Translations under genes and position numbers: made by a program
Origin: Saccharothrix deserti
Lineage (GTDB): Bacteria; Actinomycetota; Actinomycetes; Mycobacteriales; Pseudonocardiaceae
Direction: 5' to 3'
DNA: 64,000 bases
Assembly: GCF_009769385.1 (NCBI RefSeq)
Contig: NZ_VKAB01000017.1
Coordinates: forward strand, 62,001-126,000
In this document: positions 29,440-38,429 of the stretch, piece after piece
Numbering within the stretch: position 1 is the stretch's first letter
How the letters are laid out: every line of letters starts with the position of its first letter
The notes under the pieces: generated by a model
The model's database searches: none
Told to the model about the DNA's origin: nothing
The model's input: only the letters and a program-made list of their open reading frames with translations

Positions 29440-31109
29440 TGTCGGAAACGACTACCCGAGCGGACGCGCCGCCACCCGGCGCCTCGACGCTCAGCCACCG
29501 CCAGATCCTGACGATCCTGTCGGGCCTCCTGCTCGGGCTGTTCCTGGCCGCGCTCGACCAGATGATCGTGGCGACCGCCATGAAGACCATCGCGGACGAG
29601 CTGCACGGCCAGACCTTGCAGGCTTGGGCGACCACGGCCTACCTGATCACCGCGACGATCTCCACGCCGCTGTACGGCAAGCTGTCCGACATCTACGGCC
29701 GCAAGCCGATGTACCTGACCGCGATCTCGCTGTTCCTCGCGGGCTCGCTGCTGAGCGGCATCGCGGGCTCCATGTACGAGCTGGCCGCGTTCCGCGCGGT
29801 GCAGGGCCTCGGCGCGGGTGGCCTGATGTCGCTGGCCATGGCGATCCTGGCGGACATCACCTCGCCGCGTGAGCGCAGCCGGTACACCGGCTACTTCATG
29901 GCGGTGTTCGGCATCTCCAGCGTCGCGGGCCCGGTCGTCGGCGGCCTGTTCGCCGGCATGGAGTCGTTCCTGGGCACGGCCGGCTGGCGCTGGGTGTTCC
30001 TGATCAACGTGCCGATCGCGCTGGTCGCGCTGGTCGTCGTCGCCAAGGTGCTGAACATCCCGCACCAGCGGGTGAACCACCGGATCGACTTCCTCGGCGC
30101 CGGCCTGCTCACCGTCGGCCTGGTGCCGCTGCTGATCGTGGCCGAACAGGGCCGCGAGTGGGGCTGGGCGTCGGGCACCGCGATCGCGATGTACGTCGTC
30201 GGCGTGCTCGGCCTGATCGGGTTCGTGTTCGCCGAGAAGCGCATGGGCGACGAGGCGCTGCTCCCGCTGCGGCTGTTCAAGCGCCAGACGTTCTCGCTGG
30301 GCAACCTGATCAACTTCGTGCTCGGCATCGGGATGTTCGGCGGCATGGTCTCGCTGCCGCTGTACCTGCAGATCGTCAAGGGCTACTCGGCCACCGAGTC
30401 CGGCCTGATGATGCTGCCGCTCACGCTCGGCATCATGCTGGCGGCGGGCACCAGCGGCAACATCACCGCGAAGACCGGCCGGTACAAGGTGTTCCCGGTC
30501 GTCGGGTTCGGGCTGATGACGATCGCGTTGTTCATCTTCAGCACGGTCGGCACGGACACGCCGGTCTCCCTGCCGCTGGCGCTGATGTTCGTCCTGGGCG
30601 CCGGTCTGGGCCTGTGCATGCAGACCCTGCTGGTGGCCATCCAGAACGACGCCGAGCCGCGCGACATGGGTGTGGCGACCTCGTCGGCCACGTTCTTCCG
30701 CCAGATCGGCGGCACGGTCGGCACCGCGGTGTTCCTGTCGATCCTGTTCAGCACGGTCGGCGACAAGATCGGCAACGCGCTGCGCACGGCGATGGGCTCG
30801 CCGGACTTCCAGGCGGCGCTGGCCCGTCCGGAGAACCGCGAGTTCGCGGGCTCCCTGCAGAGCGGCGCCGGTTTCGACCTGGACAACACCGAGTTCCTGA
30901 GCAAGCTCGACCCGGTGCTGGCCCGGCCGTTCCTGGACGGCTTCTCCAGCTCGATCGACATCGTGTTCCTGGTCGGCGGTCTGGTGACGCTGGTGGGCTT
31001 CGTGGTGATCTGGTTCCTGCGCGAGGTGCCGCTGTCCAACCGCTCCGGCCTGGAGCGGGTGCAGGACGAGGCGGACGCCGACGTGCCCACGCCGGTCGCG
31101 ATGCACTGA
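29439..31109 (+). CDS. DHA2-family (EmrB/QacA) multidrug efflux MFS transporter
   Basis: 556 residues and about 14 spans. 'ALDQMIVATAMKTIADEL' is the DHA2 motif D1 and 'GKLSDIYGRKP' motif A; 'GISSVAGPVVGG' is the antiporter motif C. Proton/drug antiport inferred. Cotranscribed with the MarR regulator. The stop lies in an 8-bp tandem repeat and a bidirectional terminator follows. Confidence 0.92.
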   Translation: MSETTTRADAPPPGASTLSHRQILTILSGLLLGLFLAALDQMIVATAMKTIADELHGQTLQAWATTAYLITATISTPLYGKLSDIYGRKPMYLTAISLFLAGSLLSGIAGSMYELAAFRAVQGLGAGGLMSLAMAILADITSPRERSRYTGYFMAVFGISSVAGPVVGGLFAGMESFLGTAGWRWVFLINVPIALVALVVVAKVLNIPHQRVNHRIDFLGAGLLTVGLVPLLIVAEQGREWGWASGTAIAMYVVGVLGLIGFVFAEKRMGDEALLPLRLFKRQTFSLGNLINFVLGIGMFGGMVSLPLYLQIVKGYSATESGLMMLPLTLGIMLAAGTSGNITAKTGRYKVFPVVGFGLMTIALFIFSTVGTDTPVSLPLALMFVLGAGLGLCMQTLLVAIQNDAEPRDMGVATSSATFFRQIGGTVGTAVFLSILFSTVGDKIGNALRTAMGSPDFQAALARPENREFAGSLQSGAGFDLDNTEFLSKLDPVLARPFLDGFSSSIDIVFLVGGLVTLVGFVVIWFLREVPLSNRSGLERVQDEADADVPTPVAMH

Positions 31110-31130
31110 CCCGTTGACCCGTTGACCCGA
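31107..31130. repeat. 8-bp tandem repeat at the efflux gene stop
   Basis: TGACCCGT, TGACCCGT, TGACCCGA at 31107, 31115 and 31123. The first copy supplies the stop codon. Confidence 0.9.
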
Positions 31131-31144
31131 ACGCGTTGACACGA

Positions 31145-31182
31145 AAGAGGCCCGCTCCCCCGATCGGGGGAGCGGGCCTCTT
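31145..31182. terminator. Bidirectional terminator between efflux gene and ppa
   Basis: A perfectly self-complementary stretch with arms AAGAGGCCCGCTCCCCC and GGGGGAGCGGGCCTCTT around GATC-type centre (31145-31182). It serves both convergent genes. Confidence 0.85.
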
Positions 31183-31195
31183 CGCGCTTTTCAGC

Positions 31196-31699
31196 TCAGT
31201 GGTCTTCGCCGCGCGCCACGGCGTCCTTCAGACGCTGGTACGAGCGGACGATCTCCGCCTCGGCCTCGGAGCGGCCGACCCAGGTCGCGCCCTCGACGCT
31301 CTTGCCCGGCTCGAGGTCCTTGTAGACCTCGAAGAAGTGCTGGATCTCCAGCCGGTAGAACTCGTTGAGGTGGTGGATGTCGCGCAGGTGCTCGGAACGC
31401 GGGTCCTCCGCCGGGACGCAGAGCAGCTTGTCGTCGCCGCCCTTCTCGTCGGTCATCCGGAACATGCCGATCGCGCGCGAGCGGATCAGGCAGCCGGGGA
31501 ACGTCGGTTCCTGGACCAGCACGAGCGCGTCGAGCGGGTCACCGTCCTCGCCGAGTGTGTTGTCGACGAACCCGTAATCCGCCGGGTACTGAGTGGCCGT
31601 GAACAGGGTCCGGTCCAGCCGGATGCGCCCCGTCTTGTGGTCCATCTCGTACTTGTTGCGGACCCCCTTGGGGATCTCGATGGTGACGTCGAACTCCAC
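31196..31699 (-). CDS. ppa: Soluble inorganic pyrophosphatase
   Basis: 167 residues, family I. Signature 'DGDPLD' (metal-binding aspartates) and N-terminal '[12 protein letters not shown]' are intact. Hydrolyses PPi in the cytoplasm, so this organism also carries a soluble enzyme beside the membrane pump at 14286. GTG start at 31699; convergent with the efflux gene, divergent from dacB. Confidence 0.97.
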   Translation of the reverse strand: MEFDVTIEIPKGVRNKYEMDHKTGRIRLDRTLFTATQYPADYGFVDNTLGEDGDPLDALVLVQEPTFPGCLIRSRAIGMFRMTDEKGGDDKLLCVPAEDPRSEHLRDIHHLNEFYRLEIQHFFEVYKDLEPGKSVEGATWVGRSEAEAEIVRSYQRLKDAVARGEDH

Positions 31700-31813
31700 T
31701 GCGCGGTCCTCGCTCGTCTTCGCCGTTCGTTACGCCACTAGTGTGGACTACGACGTCTCGTCAACCCCTTGCCGAGGGTGTGACGTTGCCCGTACTCGAC
31801 CGCGGAGGACTGC

Positions 31814-33457
31814 GTGCCCGACGAGCCATCGTGGCCGACCGTTGATGACGACGAGGTCGACCGCGAGCCGCCGACGGTGCAGGTCAGGCGGCCTGACCCG
31901 CCCACCATGCGTATTCAGGCGCCGGTTCCGGCCAAGCCCGTGAGGGTGCCGCCGAAGCCCGTCGCGCCGCCTTCGCGGCCCCAGCAGGAGCCGGCGACCG
32001 AGATCAAGTCGGAACCTGAACGGGTTCCTGAACCGATCACGGAACGTGAAGAACCGCCGCCACCAACGACCGCATCGCCGCCTGCTCGTCGTCGGAAGCG
32101 CCCGCTCGTGCTCGGCGCCGCGGCGCTGCTGGTGGTCGCCCTCGCCGGCACGGCGGTGACCGGCGCCCAGATGGGGTGGTTCGACACCACGCCCGCGCCG
32201 ACGACCGCCGCGCCCCTGCCTCCCGCACCGGTGGCGTTGTCGATGAAGGGCGTCGGCGCGGACGGCACCGCGCCGACGGCCGCCGGCGTGCGGGCGGTGC
32301 TGAGCGGTCCGGCGGCGAACGCTCTGCTGGCCCCCGTGGCGGGCGTGGTGGTCGACCCGGTGACCGGCACGACGCTGTGGAACCAGGGCGAGACGGCGCC
32401 GCAGACGCCCGCGTCCACGATCAAGATCCTGACCGCGGCGGCGGCGCTGCTCACCCTCGACCACACGTCCCAGCTGTCGACCAAGGTCGTGCAGGGTGCG
32501 CAGCCGGGGACCGTGGTGCTGGTCGGCGGTGGTGATCCGACGCTGTCGTCCCTGCCCGCCGGCGAGACCACGGTGTACCCGGGCGCGGCGACGATCGACG
32601 ACCTGGCCGCGCAGGTGCGTGCCACCGGGCAGCCGGTGACGCAGGTGCAGTACGACGTGTCGCGGTACGCGGGTCCGGGGATGGCGCCCGGCTGGGACCC
32701 CGCCGACGTGCCGACCGGGTACGTCTCGCCGATCGAGCCGGTGATGCTGGACGGCGGGCGTAGCGACCCGAAGAAGATGGACACACCGCGCACGTCCACA
32801 CCCGCCGCGGCGGCCGCGCAGGCGTTGGCGCAGCGGTTGGGCGTGCCGGCGGTGGCGGCCGGTGTGGCGACGCCGGACGCGAAGGTGCTCGGCGAGGTGA
32901 AGTCGGCGCCGGTGGACCAGTTGGTCGAGAACCTCATGCAGATCTCGGACAACGTGCTGGCCGAGACGATGGCCCGTGAGGTGGCCAAGGCGCGTGGCGC
33001 GGAGATGTCGTTCGAGGGCGCGGCCAAGGCCGTGCGGGACGTGCTGACCGAGAACGGCTTCGACTTGTCGTCGTCCACGGTCGTGGACGGCAGCGGGCTG
33101 TCGCCGAACGACAAGGTGCCCGCGAAGCTGCTGGCCGACGTCCTCACCGCGGCGGCCAAACCGGACGCCTCCGATCCCAAGACCGCCAAGCTGCGACCCC
33201 TCCTCACGGCACTGCCGGTGGCGGGCGGCAGCGGCACGCTGGCGGGGCGTTACGAGGAGTCCGGCGCGGAGGGCCGCGGCTGGGTCCGGGCCAAGACCGG
33301 CACGCTGACCAGCGTGAACTCACTGGCCGGCGTGGTCCTGGACACCGACGGCCGGCTGCTGGTGTTCGCGTTCATGTCGTTGAGCCCCGAGCAGGCCATC
33401 CCCGTCCGGGGTGCTCTGGACGAGATGGCCGCCGCCCTGCGCACCTGCGGCTGCTGA
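31814..33457 (+). CDS. dacB: D-alanyl-D-alanine carboxypeptidase/endopeptidase (PBP4, S13)
   Basis: 547 residues. A cytoplasmic Pro/Glu-rich N-terminus (1-95), one membrane span (about 98-118), then the S13 domain: S201-T-I-K204 (SxxK), S378-D-N380 (SxN) and K494-T-G496 (KTG). Trims pentapeptides or cross-links in the wall. The long N-terminal extension makes it a type II membrane protein rather than a secreted one. GTG 31814 follows GGAGGA. The stop is inside a 16-bp tandem repeat. Confidence 0.93.
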   Translation: MPDEPSWPTVDDDEVDREPPTVQVRRPDPPTMRIQAPVPAKPVRVPPKPVAPPSRPQQEPATEIKSEPERVPEPITEREEPPPPTTASPPARRRKRPLVLGAAALLVVALAGTAVTGAQMGWFDTTPAPTTAAPLPPAPVALSMKGVGADGTAPTAAGVRAVLSGPAANALLAPVAGVVVDPVTGTTLWNQGETAPQTPASTIKILTAAAALLTLDHTSQLSTKVVQGAQPGTVVLVGGGDPTLSSLPAGETTVYPGAATIDDLAAQVRATGQPVTQVQYDVSRYAGPGMAPGWDPADVPTGYVSPIEPVMLDGGRSDPKKMDTPRTSTPAAAAAQALAQRLGVPAVAAGVATPDAKVLGEVKSAPVDQLVENLMQISDNVLAETMAREVAKARGAEMSFEGAAKAVRDVLTENGFDLSSSTVVDGSGLSPNDKVPAKLLADVLTAAAKPDASDPKTAKLRPLLTALPVAGGSGTLAGRYEESGAEGRGWVRAKTGTLTSVNSLAGVVLDTDGRLLVFAFMSLSPEQAIPVRGALDEMAAALRTCGC

Positions 33458-33511
33458 CTCGGGCTCACACTGACTCGGACCCGCGCTGACCTGGGCTCGC
33501 GCTGACCGAAC
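33454..33511. repeat. 16-bp tandem repeat at the dacB stop
   Basis: Units starting CTGACTCGGG, CTGACTCGGA and CTGACCTGGG, each 16 bp, begin at 33454, 33470 and 33486, with a partial fourth at 33502. The dacB TGA is in the first unit. The rest of the 236-bp gap to the next gene is empty. Confidence 0.85.
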
Positions 33512-33693
33512 CCCACGGCGTGCCGTGCCGGCGCCGACGCTTCGCAGGGGTCCTCGCTCGGGGGATCCCCGAATTTGATCCTGCCAGAGCGGACCGACGA
33601 GATCGGGCCTTCGGGCCGTGCCTGTGGACAACTCGGGCGGCGGGCGTGGGCGGGAGTGTTGTTCGGGCGGTCTCCGCAGGTAGCGTCAGAAGG

Positions 33694-34707
33694 GTGAACC
33701 CGGCGACGCAGGACCGCAGTGCCCCGGTCGATTGGGCTCTGGCCGTCACCACGGCGACCAGGCTCGTCCGCCCCGGTCCGATCGTGCCCAGAGCCGAGGC
33801 GGACATCGCCGTGCACCGCCTGCGCGAACTCGCCGTGGACGCCGAGGTGCACGTCCGCGAGCTCACCGGCCTCGGTCACGGCCTGCCGCTCAAGCAGGGC
33901 GAGGTGGTCGACCGCCCCGGATGGGTGCGGGCCGCCGTGCAAGGCCTCGCCGCCCTCACCGACGACGCCCTGCCCAAGCAGTCCGGCGCGTTCAGCGGCG
34001 TCCTCGCGGGCACGGCGGGCGTCCAGGCGGGCGTCGTCATCGCCTTCCTCAGCGGCCGGGTGCTCGGCCAGTACGACCCGTTCTCCGACGGCGGCAGGCT
34101 GCTCCTCGTCGCACCGAACATCGTCGGCGCCCAACGGGCCCTGGACGTCTCCGGTGAGGACTTCAGCATGTGGGTCTGCCTGCACGAGGGCACCCACCGC
34201 CTGCAGTTCACCGCCGTGCCGTGGCTCGCCGACCACTTCGCGGGCCTGGTCGCCACCCTGCTCGGCAGCATGGACGAGAGCAGCGCGCCCCGCCTGCGCG
34301 ACCTGCCGAAACGGCTCCGCGAGGCGGACGGCCTGGTGGAACTGCTGCAGAGCCCGGCCCAACGCGAGGTGCTTGATCGGCTCATCGCTCTGTCGACACT
34401 GCTGGAGGGCCACGCCGACCACGTGATGGACGCCGTCGGCCCGGACGTCGTGCCGTCCGTCCGCACGATCCGCGAACGCTTCACCGCCCGCCGCCAGGGC
34501 GGTGGCGTGCTGGACCGCGTGCTGCGCACCCTCCTCGGCGTCGAGGCCAAGGTCCGCCAGTACGCGGAGGGCGCGGCGTTCACCGGGCACGTGGTCGACG
34601 CGGTCGGCATGGACGGCTTCAACACCGTCTGGACCAGCCCCGACACCCTCCCCACGCGTGCGGAGATCGCCGAGCCCGCCGGTTGGCTGCGTCGCGTCCG
34701 ACCGTGA
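33694..34707 (+). CDS. Zinc-dependent metalloprotease-like protein, DUF2342 (Rv3626c type)
   Basis: 337 residues. Zinc motif H164-E165-G-T-H168 and a distal Glu in 'LLEGHADHVMD' (E238) fit a gluzincin-like active site. The family is annotated as zincin-like or F420-biosynthesis associated; the real substrate is unknown. GTG 33694 follows TAGCGT at 33681-33686 by 7 bp with no ribosome site, so a leaderless message is likely. The stop is in a 16-bp tandem repeat leading into tilS. Confidence 0.82.
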   Translation: MNPATQDRSAPVDWALAVTTATRLVRPGPIVPRAEADIAVHRLRELAVDAEVHVRELTGLGHGLPLKQGEVVDRPGWVRAAVQGLAALTDDALPKQSGAFSGVLAGTAGVQAGVVIAFLSGRVLGQYDPFSDGGRLLLVAPNIVGAQRALDVSGEDFSMWVCLHEGTHRLQFTAVPWLADHFAGLVATLLGSMDESSAPRLRDLPKRLREADGLVELLQSPAQREVLDRLIALSTLLEGHADHVMDAVGPDVVPSVRTIRERFTARRQGGGVLDRVLRTLLGVEAKVRQYAEGAAFTGHVVDAVGMDGFNTVWTSPDTLPTRAEIAEPAGWLRRVRP

Positions 34708-34748
34708 GCGCCCAGCACCGTGAGCGTCAAGCACCGTGAGCGCCCAGC
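34701..34748. repeat. 16-bp tandem repeat between DUF2342 gene and tilS
   Basis: ACCGTGAGCGCCCAGC, ACCGTGAGCGTCAAGC and ACCGTGAGCGCCCAGC at 34701, 34717 and 34733. The first unit holds the upstream stop TGA (34705-34707); a degenerate ACCGTGAACGG continues into the tilS start. Confidence 0.95.
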
Positions 34749-34763
34749 CATGAGCACACAACC

Positions 34764-35675
34764 GTGAACGGCCCTGTGGCCGACGTCCGCACGGCCGTCA
34801 AGCGCTTCCTGCTCGAACACCGCCCGGAGCGGGTCACGGTGGCCGTGAGCGGCGGCGCGGACTCGCTCGCCCTGGCCGCCGTCACGTCAGGCCTCACGGA
34901 GGCGTCGGCCGTCGTGGTGGACCACGGCCTGCAACCCGATTCCGCCGACGTCGCCGAACGGGCCGCGCAGGCGTGCCGAGAGCTGGGTCTGGCCACCGAG
35001 GTGCGCCGGGTCGAGGTCACCGGACCGGGCGGCCCCGAAGCCGCCGCCCGAAGGGTCAGGTACGCGGCGCTGAGGCCGGAACGCGGCCTGGTCCTGCTCG
35101 GCCACACCAGGGACGACCAGGCCGAAACGGTCCTGCTCGGCCTCGGCCGGGGCTCCGGACCGCGCAGCATCGCCGGTATGCGCCCGCACGACCCGCCGTG
35201 GGGCCGCCCGCTCCTGCGCATCTCCCGGGCCACGACCGAGGCCGCCTGTGACGAACTCGGCCTGACGCCGTGGAGCGACCCGCACAACGAAGACCCCCGC
35301 TACACCAGGGTCCGGCTGCGCCGCGAAGTCCTTCCGCTGCTGGAAGAAGTGCTGCAGGGCGGGGTGGCCGACGCCCTCGCCCGCACCGCCGCCCACCTGC
35401 GCGAGGACAACGACGCCCTGGACGAGTTGGCCGAGGCGTTCGACGGCGACTGCCGCTCGGTGGAGGACGTCGGACGCCTGCCGACCGCGCTGCGCCGCCG
35501 CGTCCTGCGGCGCTGGCTGCTCCGGGAGAACGTGCCCGAGTTGTCCGACTCGCACCTGCGCCGGGTAGACGCCCTGGTGAGCGAGTGGCGAGGTCAAGGC
35601 GGAGTCTGGTTGCCGGGCGGCTTTGTGGCGCGGCGCGCGCATGGCAGGCTGCAAGTGGAACCAGTGCAGTCATGA
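34764..35675 (+). CDS. tilS: tRNA(Ile)-lysidine synthetase
   Basis: 303 residues. N-type ATP pyrophosphatase P-loop S29-G-G-A-D-S34, then 'VVDHGLQPDSADVA' and 'LLGHTRDDQAETVLLGLGRGSG', the family core. Converts C34 of tRNA-Ile2 to lysidine so that AUA is read as Ile. Compact actinobacterial form. GTG start in the tail of the repeat; 18 bp before hpt, so probably one operon. Confidence 0.93.
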   Translation: MNGPVADVRTAVKRFLLEHRPERVTVAVSGGADSLALAAVTSGLTEASAVVVDHGLQPDSADVAERAAQACRELGLATEVRRVEVTGPGGPEAAARRVRYAALRPERGLVLLGHTRDDQAETVLLGLGRGSGPRSIAGMRPHDPPWGRPLLRISRATTEAACDELGLTPWSDPHNEDPRYTRVRLRREVLPLLEEVLQGGVADALARTAAHLREDNDALDELAEAFDGDCRSVEDVGRLPTALRRRVLRRWLLRENVPELSDSHLRRVDALVSEWRGQGGVWLPGGFVARRAHGRLQVEPVQS

Positions 35676-35693
35676 CAAAAAGGGGAACCGTCC

Positions 35694-36245
35694 GTGTACG
35701 ACGGCGACATCAGTTCCGTGCTCATCACCGAGCAGGAGATCAGCGACAAGGTCACCGAGCTGGCCAACAAGGTCGCGGCTGACTTCCCGGCCGAAGACGG
35801 CAACGACCTGGTCCTGATCACCGTGCTCAAGGGCGCGGTGATGTTCATGACCGACCTGGCCAGGGCGTTGCCGGTGCCGGTCCAGTTGGAGTTCATGGCG
35901 GTGAGCTCCTACGGCTCGTCGACCTCGTCCTCCGGCGTGGTGCGCATCCTCAAGGACCTCGACCGGGACATCGCGGGCCGGGACGTGGTCATCGTCGAGG
36001 ACATTATCGATTCCGGCCTGACGCTGTCGTGGCTGCTCAAGAACCTCGCGTCGCGCAAGCCGCGGTCGCTGGAGGTGTGCACGCTGCTGCGCAAGCCGGA
36101 CGCGGTGAAGGTCGAGGTGCCGGTGAAGTACGTCGGCTTCGAGATCCCGAACGAATTCGTGGTCGGGTACGGCCTCGACTACGCCGAGCGCTACCGCGAC
36201 CTGCCCTACATCGGCGCGCTCGACCCGAAGGTCTACTCGAGCTGA
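35694..36245 (+). CDS. hpt: Hypoxanthine-guanine phosphoribosyltransferase
   Basis: 183 residues. PRPP-binding motif '[14 protein letters not shown]' and flexible-loop '[11 protein letters not shown]' are intact. Purine salvage. AAAAAGGGG lies upstream of the GTG. tilS-hpt-ftsH-fol gene order matches M. tuberculosis. Confidence 0.96.
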   Translation: MYDGDISSVLITEQEISDKVTELANKVAADFPAEDGNDLVLITVLKGAVMFMTDLARALPVPVQLEFMAVSSYGSSTSSSGVVRILKDLDRDIAGRDVVIVEDIIDSGLTLSWLLKNLASRKPRSLEVCTLLRKPDAVKVEVPVKYVGFEIPNEFVVGYGLDYAERYRDLPYIGALDPKVYSS

Positions 36246-36252
36246 GAACGCC

Positions 36253-36289
36253 GAACGGGGGCGGCCCGCGAAGGGCCGCCCCGTTCGTG
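36253..36289. terminator. Terminator after hpt, also facing the VWA gene
   Basis: A stem of GAACGGGGCGGCC-type arms (GAACGGGGGCGGCCC and GGGCCGCCCCGTTC) around GCGAA follows the hpt stop. It sits between convergent genes. Confidence 0.75.
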
Positions 36290-36298
36290 CGTCCGAAC

Positions 36299-37999
36299 TC
36301 AGCAGCTCGGCCGGCAGCGCCTCTGTGAGATGGCGTCCAGCAGCACGCCGCGGATGTCCTCCGGCTCCAGCGCCTGGTAGGCCTTGCCGCCGGTGGCGGC
36401 GGCGATCTGCCGCAACGCGTTCATGTCGGCGTCACGACCGAGGCCGACCATGATCATCGGCACCGGTCGGGCCGGGTCGGACTCCTGCTTCAACGTGGCC
36501 AGCAGACCGGGCAGGTCGATGCTGGAGATGTCGTCGTTGCTGCCGTCGGTGAACAGCGTGACCGAGTTGATCTTCGACGGGTCGTAGGTCTTCTGCATGT
36601 GCCGGAACGCGGCCAGCGCCGTGTCGTTCAACGCCGTGCCGCCGCCGACCAGGGCGGGCAGGGTGCCCGCGCCCTTCTGCAGCTGCACCCGCCGCGGCGC
36701 GCCCGCGATCGGCTCGCCCAGCGGCCCGACCGGCACCAGCTCGATCCAGTCGTTCGGCGGCTTCTTGTCCGTGGAGAACGCCCAGAGGCCGATCTCGGAG
36801 GTGTCGGGCAGCATGCCCAACGCGGTCAGCGCCGCCTCCTTGGCCGAGTCGATCCTGGTCTGGCCGTTGCTCATCTTCTCGGCCATCGAGCCGGACACGT
36901 CCAGCACGGCCAGCATCCGGGTGTCCAGGCTCACCGCGCCCCACGTGCGCAGCAGCTCGGAGACCTGGTCCGGGTCCGGGGTCTTCAGCACGGCCACGTC
37001 GTCGCCGCGCACGCCGTCCTTCTCGTTCGTCCAGCCGTCGGGCGCGTTGCCGTCGGGCGTGCGGAAGCCCGCCTCGGCGAACCGCTGGGCGGTCCGGCCG
37101 GTGCGCAGGGCCTTCTCGAAGCCCTCCGCGGCCTGCGCGGTGCCCGCCTGCTCGCCCGACCGGCTGACCCGCACCACCGGGTAGTCGAACGAGACGGTGC
37201 CCTCCTTCGGGTAGGAGGCGACGACCCGGCGTGTCGCGGCGGCCCGGTTGGCGACCAGCACCGACTGCTCCGAAGCGGTGAACACCGGGGCGTTCTCCGT
37301 GCCCTGCACGACCTTGCCGAACGCGTCGCGCACGGACGGCAGCGCGTTGCGGCCGACCCGCAGCAGCGCGCCGATCAGCTCCGGCTTGGGCGTGCCGTCC
37401 GGGTTGCCGAGCTGCGCGCGGATGACCGCGAGCGTGGCCAGGCCCTCGGTGGACGTGGTCGGGTCGCTCAGCGTCACGGAAACCTTCGGGTCCACGACCC
37501 TCGCCCAGGTCACGGGCGTGACGGGCCAGCCGAGCGCGGTCATCGCCTGCTCCGAGCCGGCGATCACCAGCGGCGAGCTGGCCAGCGAGTCCAGGATGTC
37601 CAGGCGCGGCGCCTCGGCGCCCTGGTCACCGGCCTGCCGCTGGGTCTCGGCGGCCCACATGGACGAGTCCGGGATCCACAGCGCGGGCGGGTTGATCTGC
37701 GCGGTGGGCAGTTCGTTGGACACGTCTGCCGCGCCGCGCGCCTCGACCTGCACCTGCACGCACTTGCCGTCCACGATGGGCTGGCTGGTCTGGTAGTCGT
37801 CGGCCGCGCCGCGCACGACCTCCTCGATCGCCGGGGTGACCGCGATCTTGAGCGGAAGGGTGCCCTTGCACTCGGGGCCGCTGGTGGCTCGCAGCGCCAC
37901 CACGGTGACGCCCGCGGCGGCGATGACGCCGAGCAGGGCGCCGACGGGGAGGATGACGCGGCGGAGGCGACCGGGGCTGTCCGGGTTGCGAGCTGACAT
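36299..37999 (-). CDS. Membrane-anchored protein with substrate-binding-like and VWA domains
   Basis: 566 residues. N-terminal anchor (about 15-37), then a periplasmic-binding-protein-like domain ('PLKIAVTPAIEEVVRGAA' onward to about 340) and a C-terminal von Willebrand A domain with MIDAS D367-V-S-G-S and later 'LFTDGSND'. Both domains would be outside the membrane. ATG 37999 has AAAGG upstream. The two-domain plan is common in actinobacteria but uncharacterised; ligand unknown. Divergent from ftsH. Confidence 0.82.
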   Translation of the reverse strand: MSARNPDSPGRLRRVILPVGALLGVIAAAGVTVVALRATSGPECKGTLPLKIAVTPAIEEVVRGAADDYQTSQPIVDGKCVQVQVEARGAADVSNELPTAQINPPALWIPDSSMWAAETQRQAGDQGAEAPRLDILDSLASSPLVIAGSEQAMTALGWPVTPVTWARVVDPKVSVTLSDPTTSTEGLATLAVIRAQLGNPDGTPKPELIGALLRVGRNALPSVRDAFGKVVQGTENAPVFTASEQSVLVANRAAATRRVVASYPKEGTVSFDYPVVRVSRSGEQAGTAQAAEGFEKALRTGRTAQRFAEAGFRTPDGNAPDGWTNEKDGVRGDDVAVLKTPDPDQVSELLRTWGAVSLDTRMLAVLDVSGSMAEKMSNGQTRIDSAKEAALTALGMLPDTSEIGLWAFSTDKKPPNDWIELVPVGPLGEPIAGAPRRVQLQKGAGTLPALVGGGTALNDTALAAFRHMQKTYDPSKINSVTLFTDGSNDDISSIDLPGLLATLKQESDPARPVPMIMVGLGRDADMNALRQIAAATGGKAYQALEPEDIRGVLLDAISQRRCRPSC

Positions 38000-38429
38000 G
38001 CTTCGTACCTTTGGTCGGTGTTCACCCTTTCGGGTGGGCGAAGAACACTCGGTGGTTGCCGAGGATGACACGGCTCACTCGCGTGACAAACTCTCGTGTT
38101 CTACGTCACCCGAGTGGTCCTCACATCGTCGCTACCTGCTAGTAACGGAATACCCCTCGTAAGTGTTACGGGGTTGATGCCCGTGCGGTTCATGGTCAAA
38201 ACGCCCGACCGGGTGAACCGTGCTGACCTGCGGTCCGTGTTCAGGGTCACCACGGAACCACCACGGGAACACTGGACCGCTCTCGCCCGTTGGTCCGGCA
38301 AGACGCGACAGGGCCCGCACGCGGAGCGCTCCGCCCGAGCCTCGGGCGGTAGGCTGGTCGGACGGGTGTGCCCGTCTGCGCCCGTCGACAAGTCAGGGAG
38401 GGTCGAGGCCGCCCGCCGGCCGTAAGTGC
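38000..38429. promoter_or_regulatory. 430-bp divergent region upstream of ftsH and the VWA gene
   Basis: No gene is visible. A small palindrome CGTAAGTGTTACG lies at 38158-38170 and may be an operator or leader hairpin. GGGAGG at 38397-38402 is too far from the ftsH ATG to be its ribosome site. I cannot place promoters with confidence. Confidence 0.4.
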
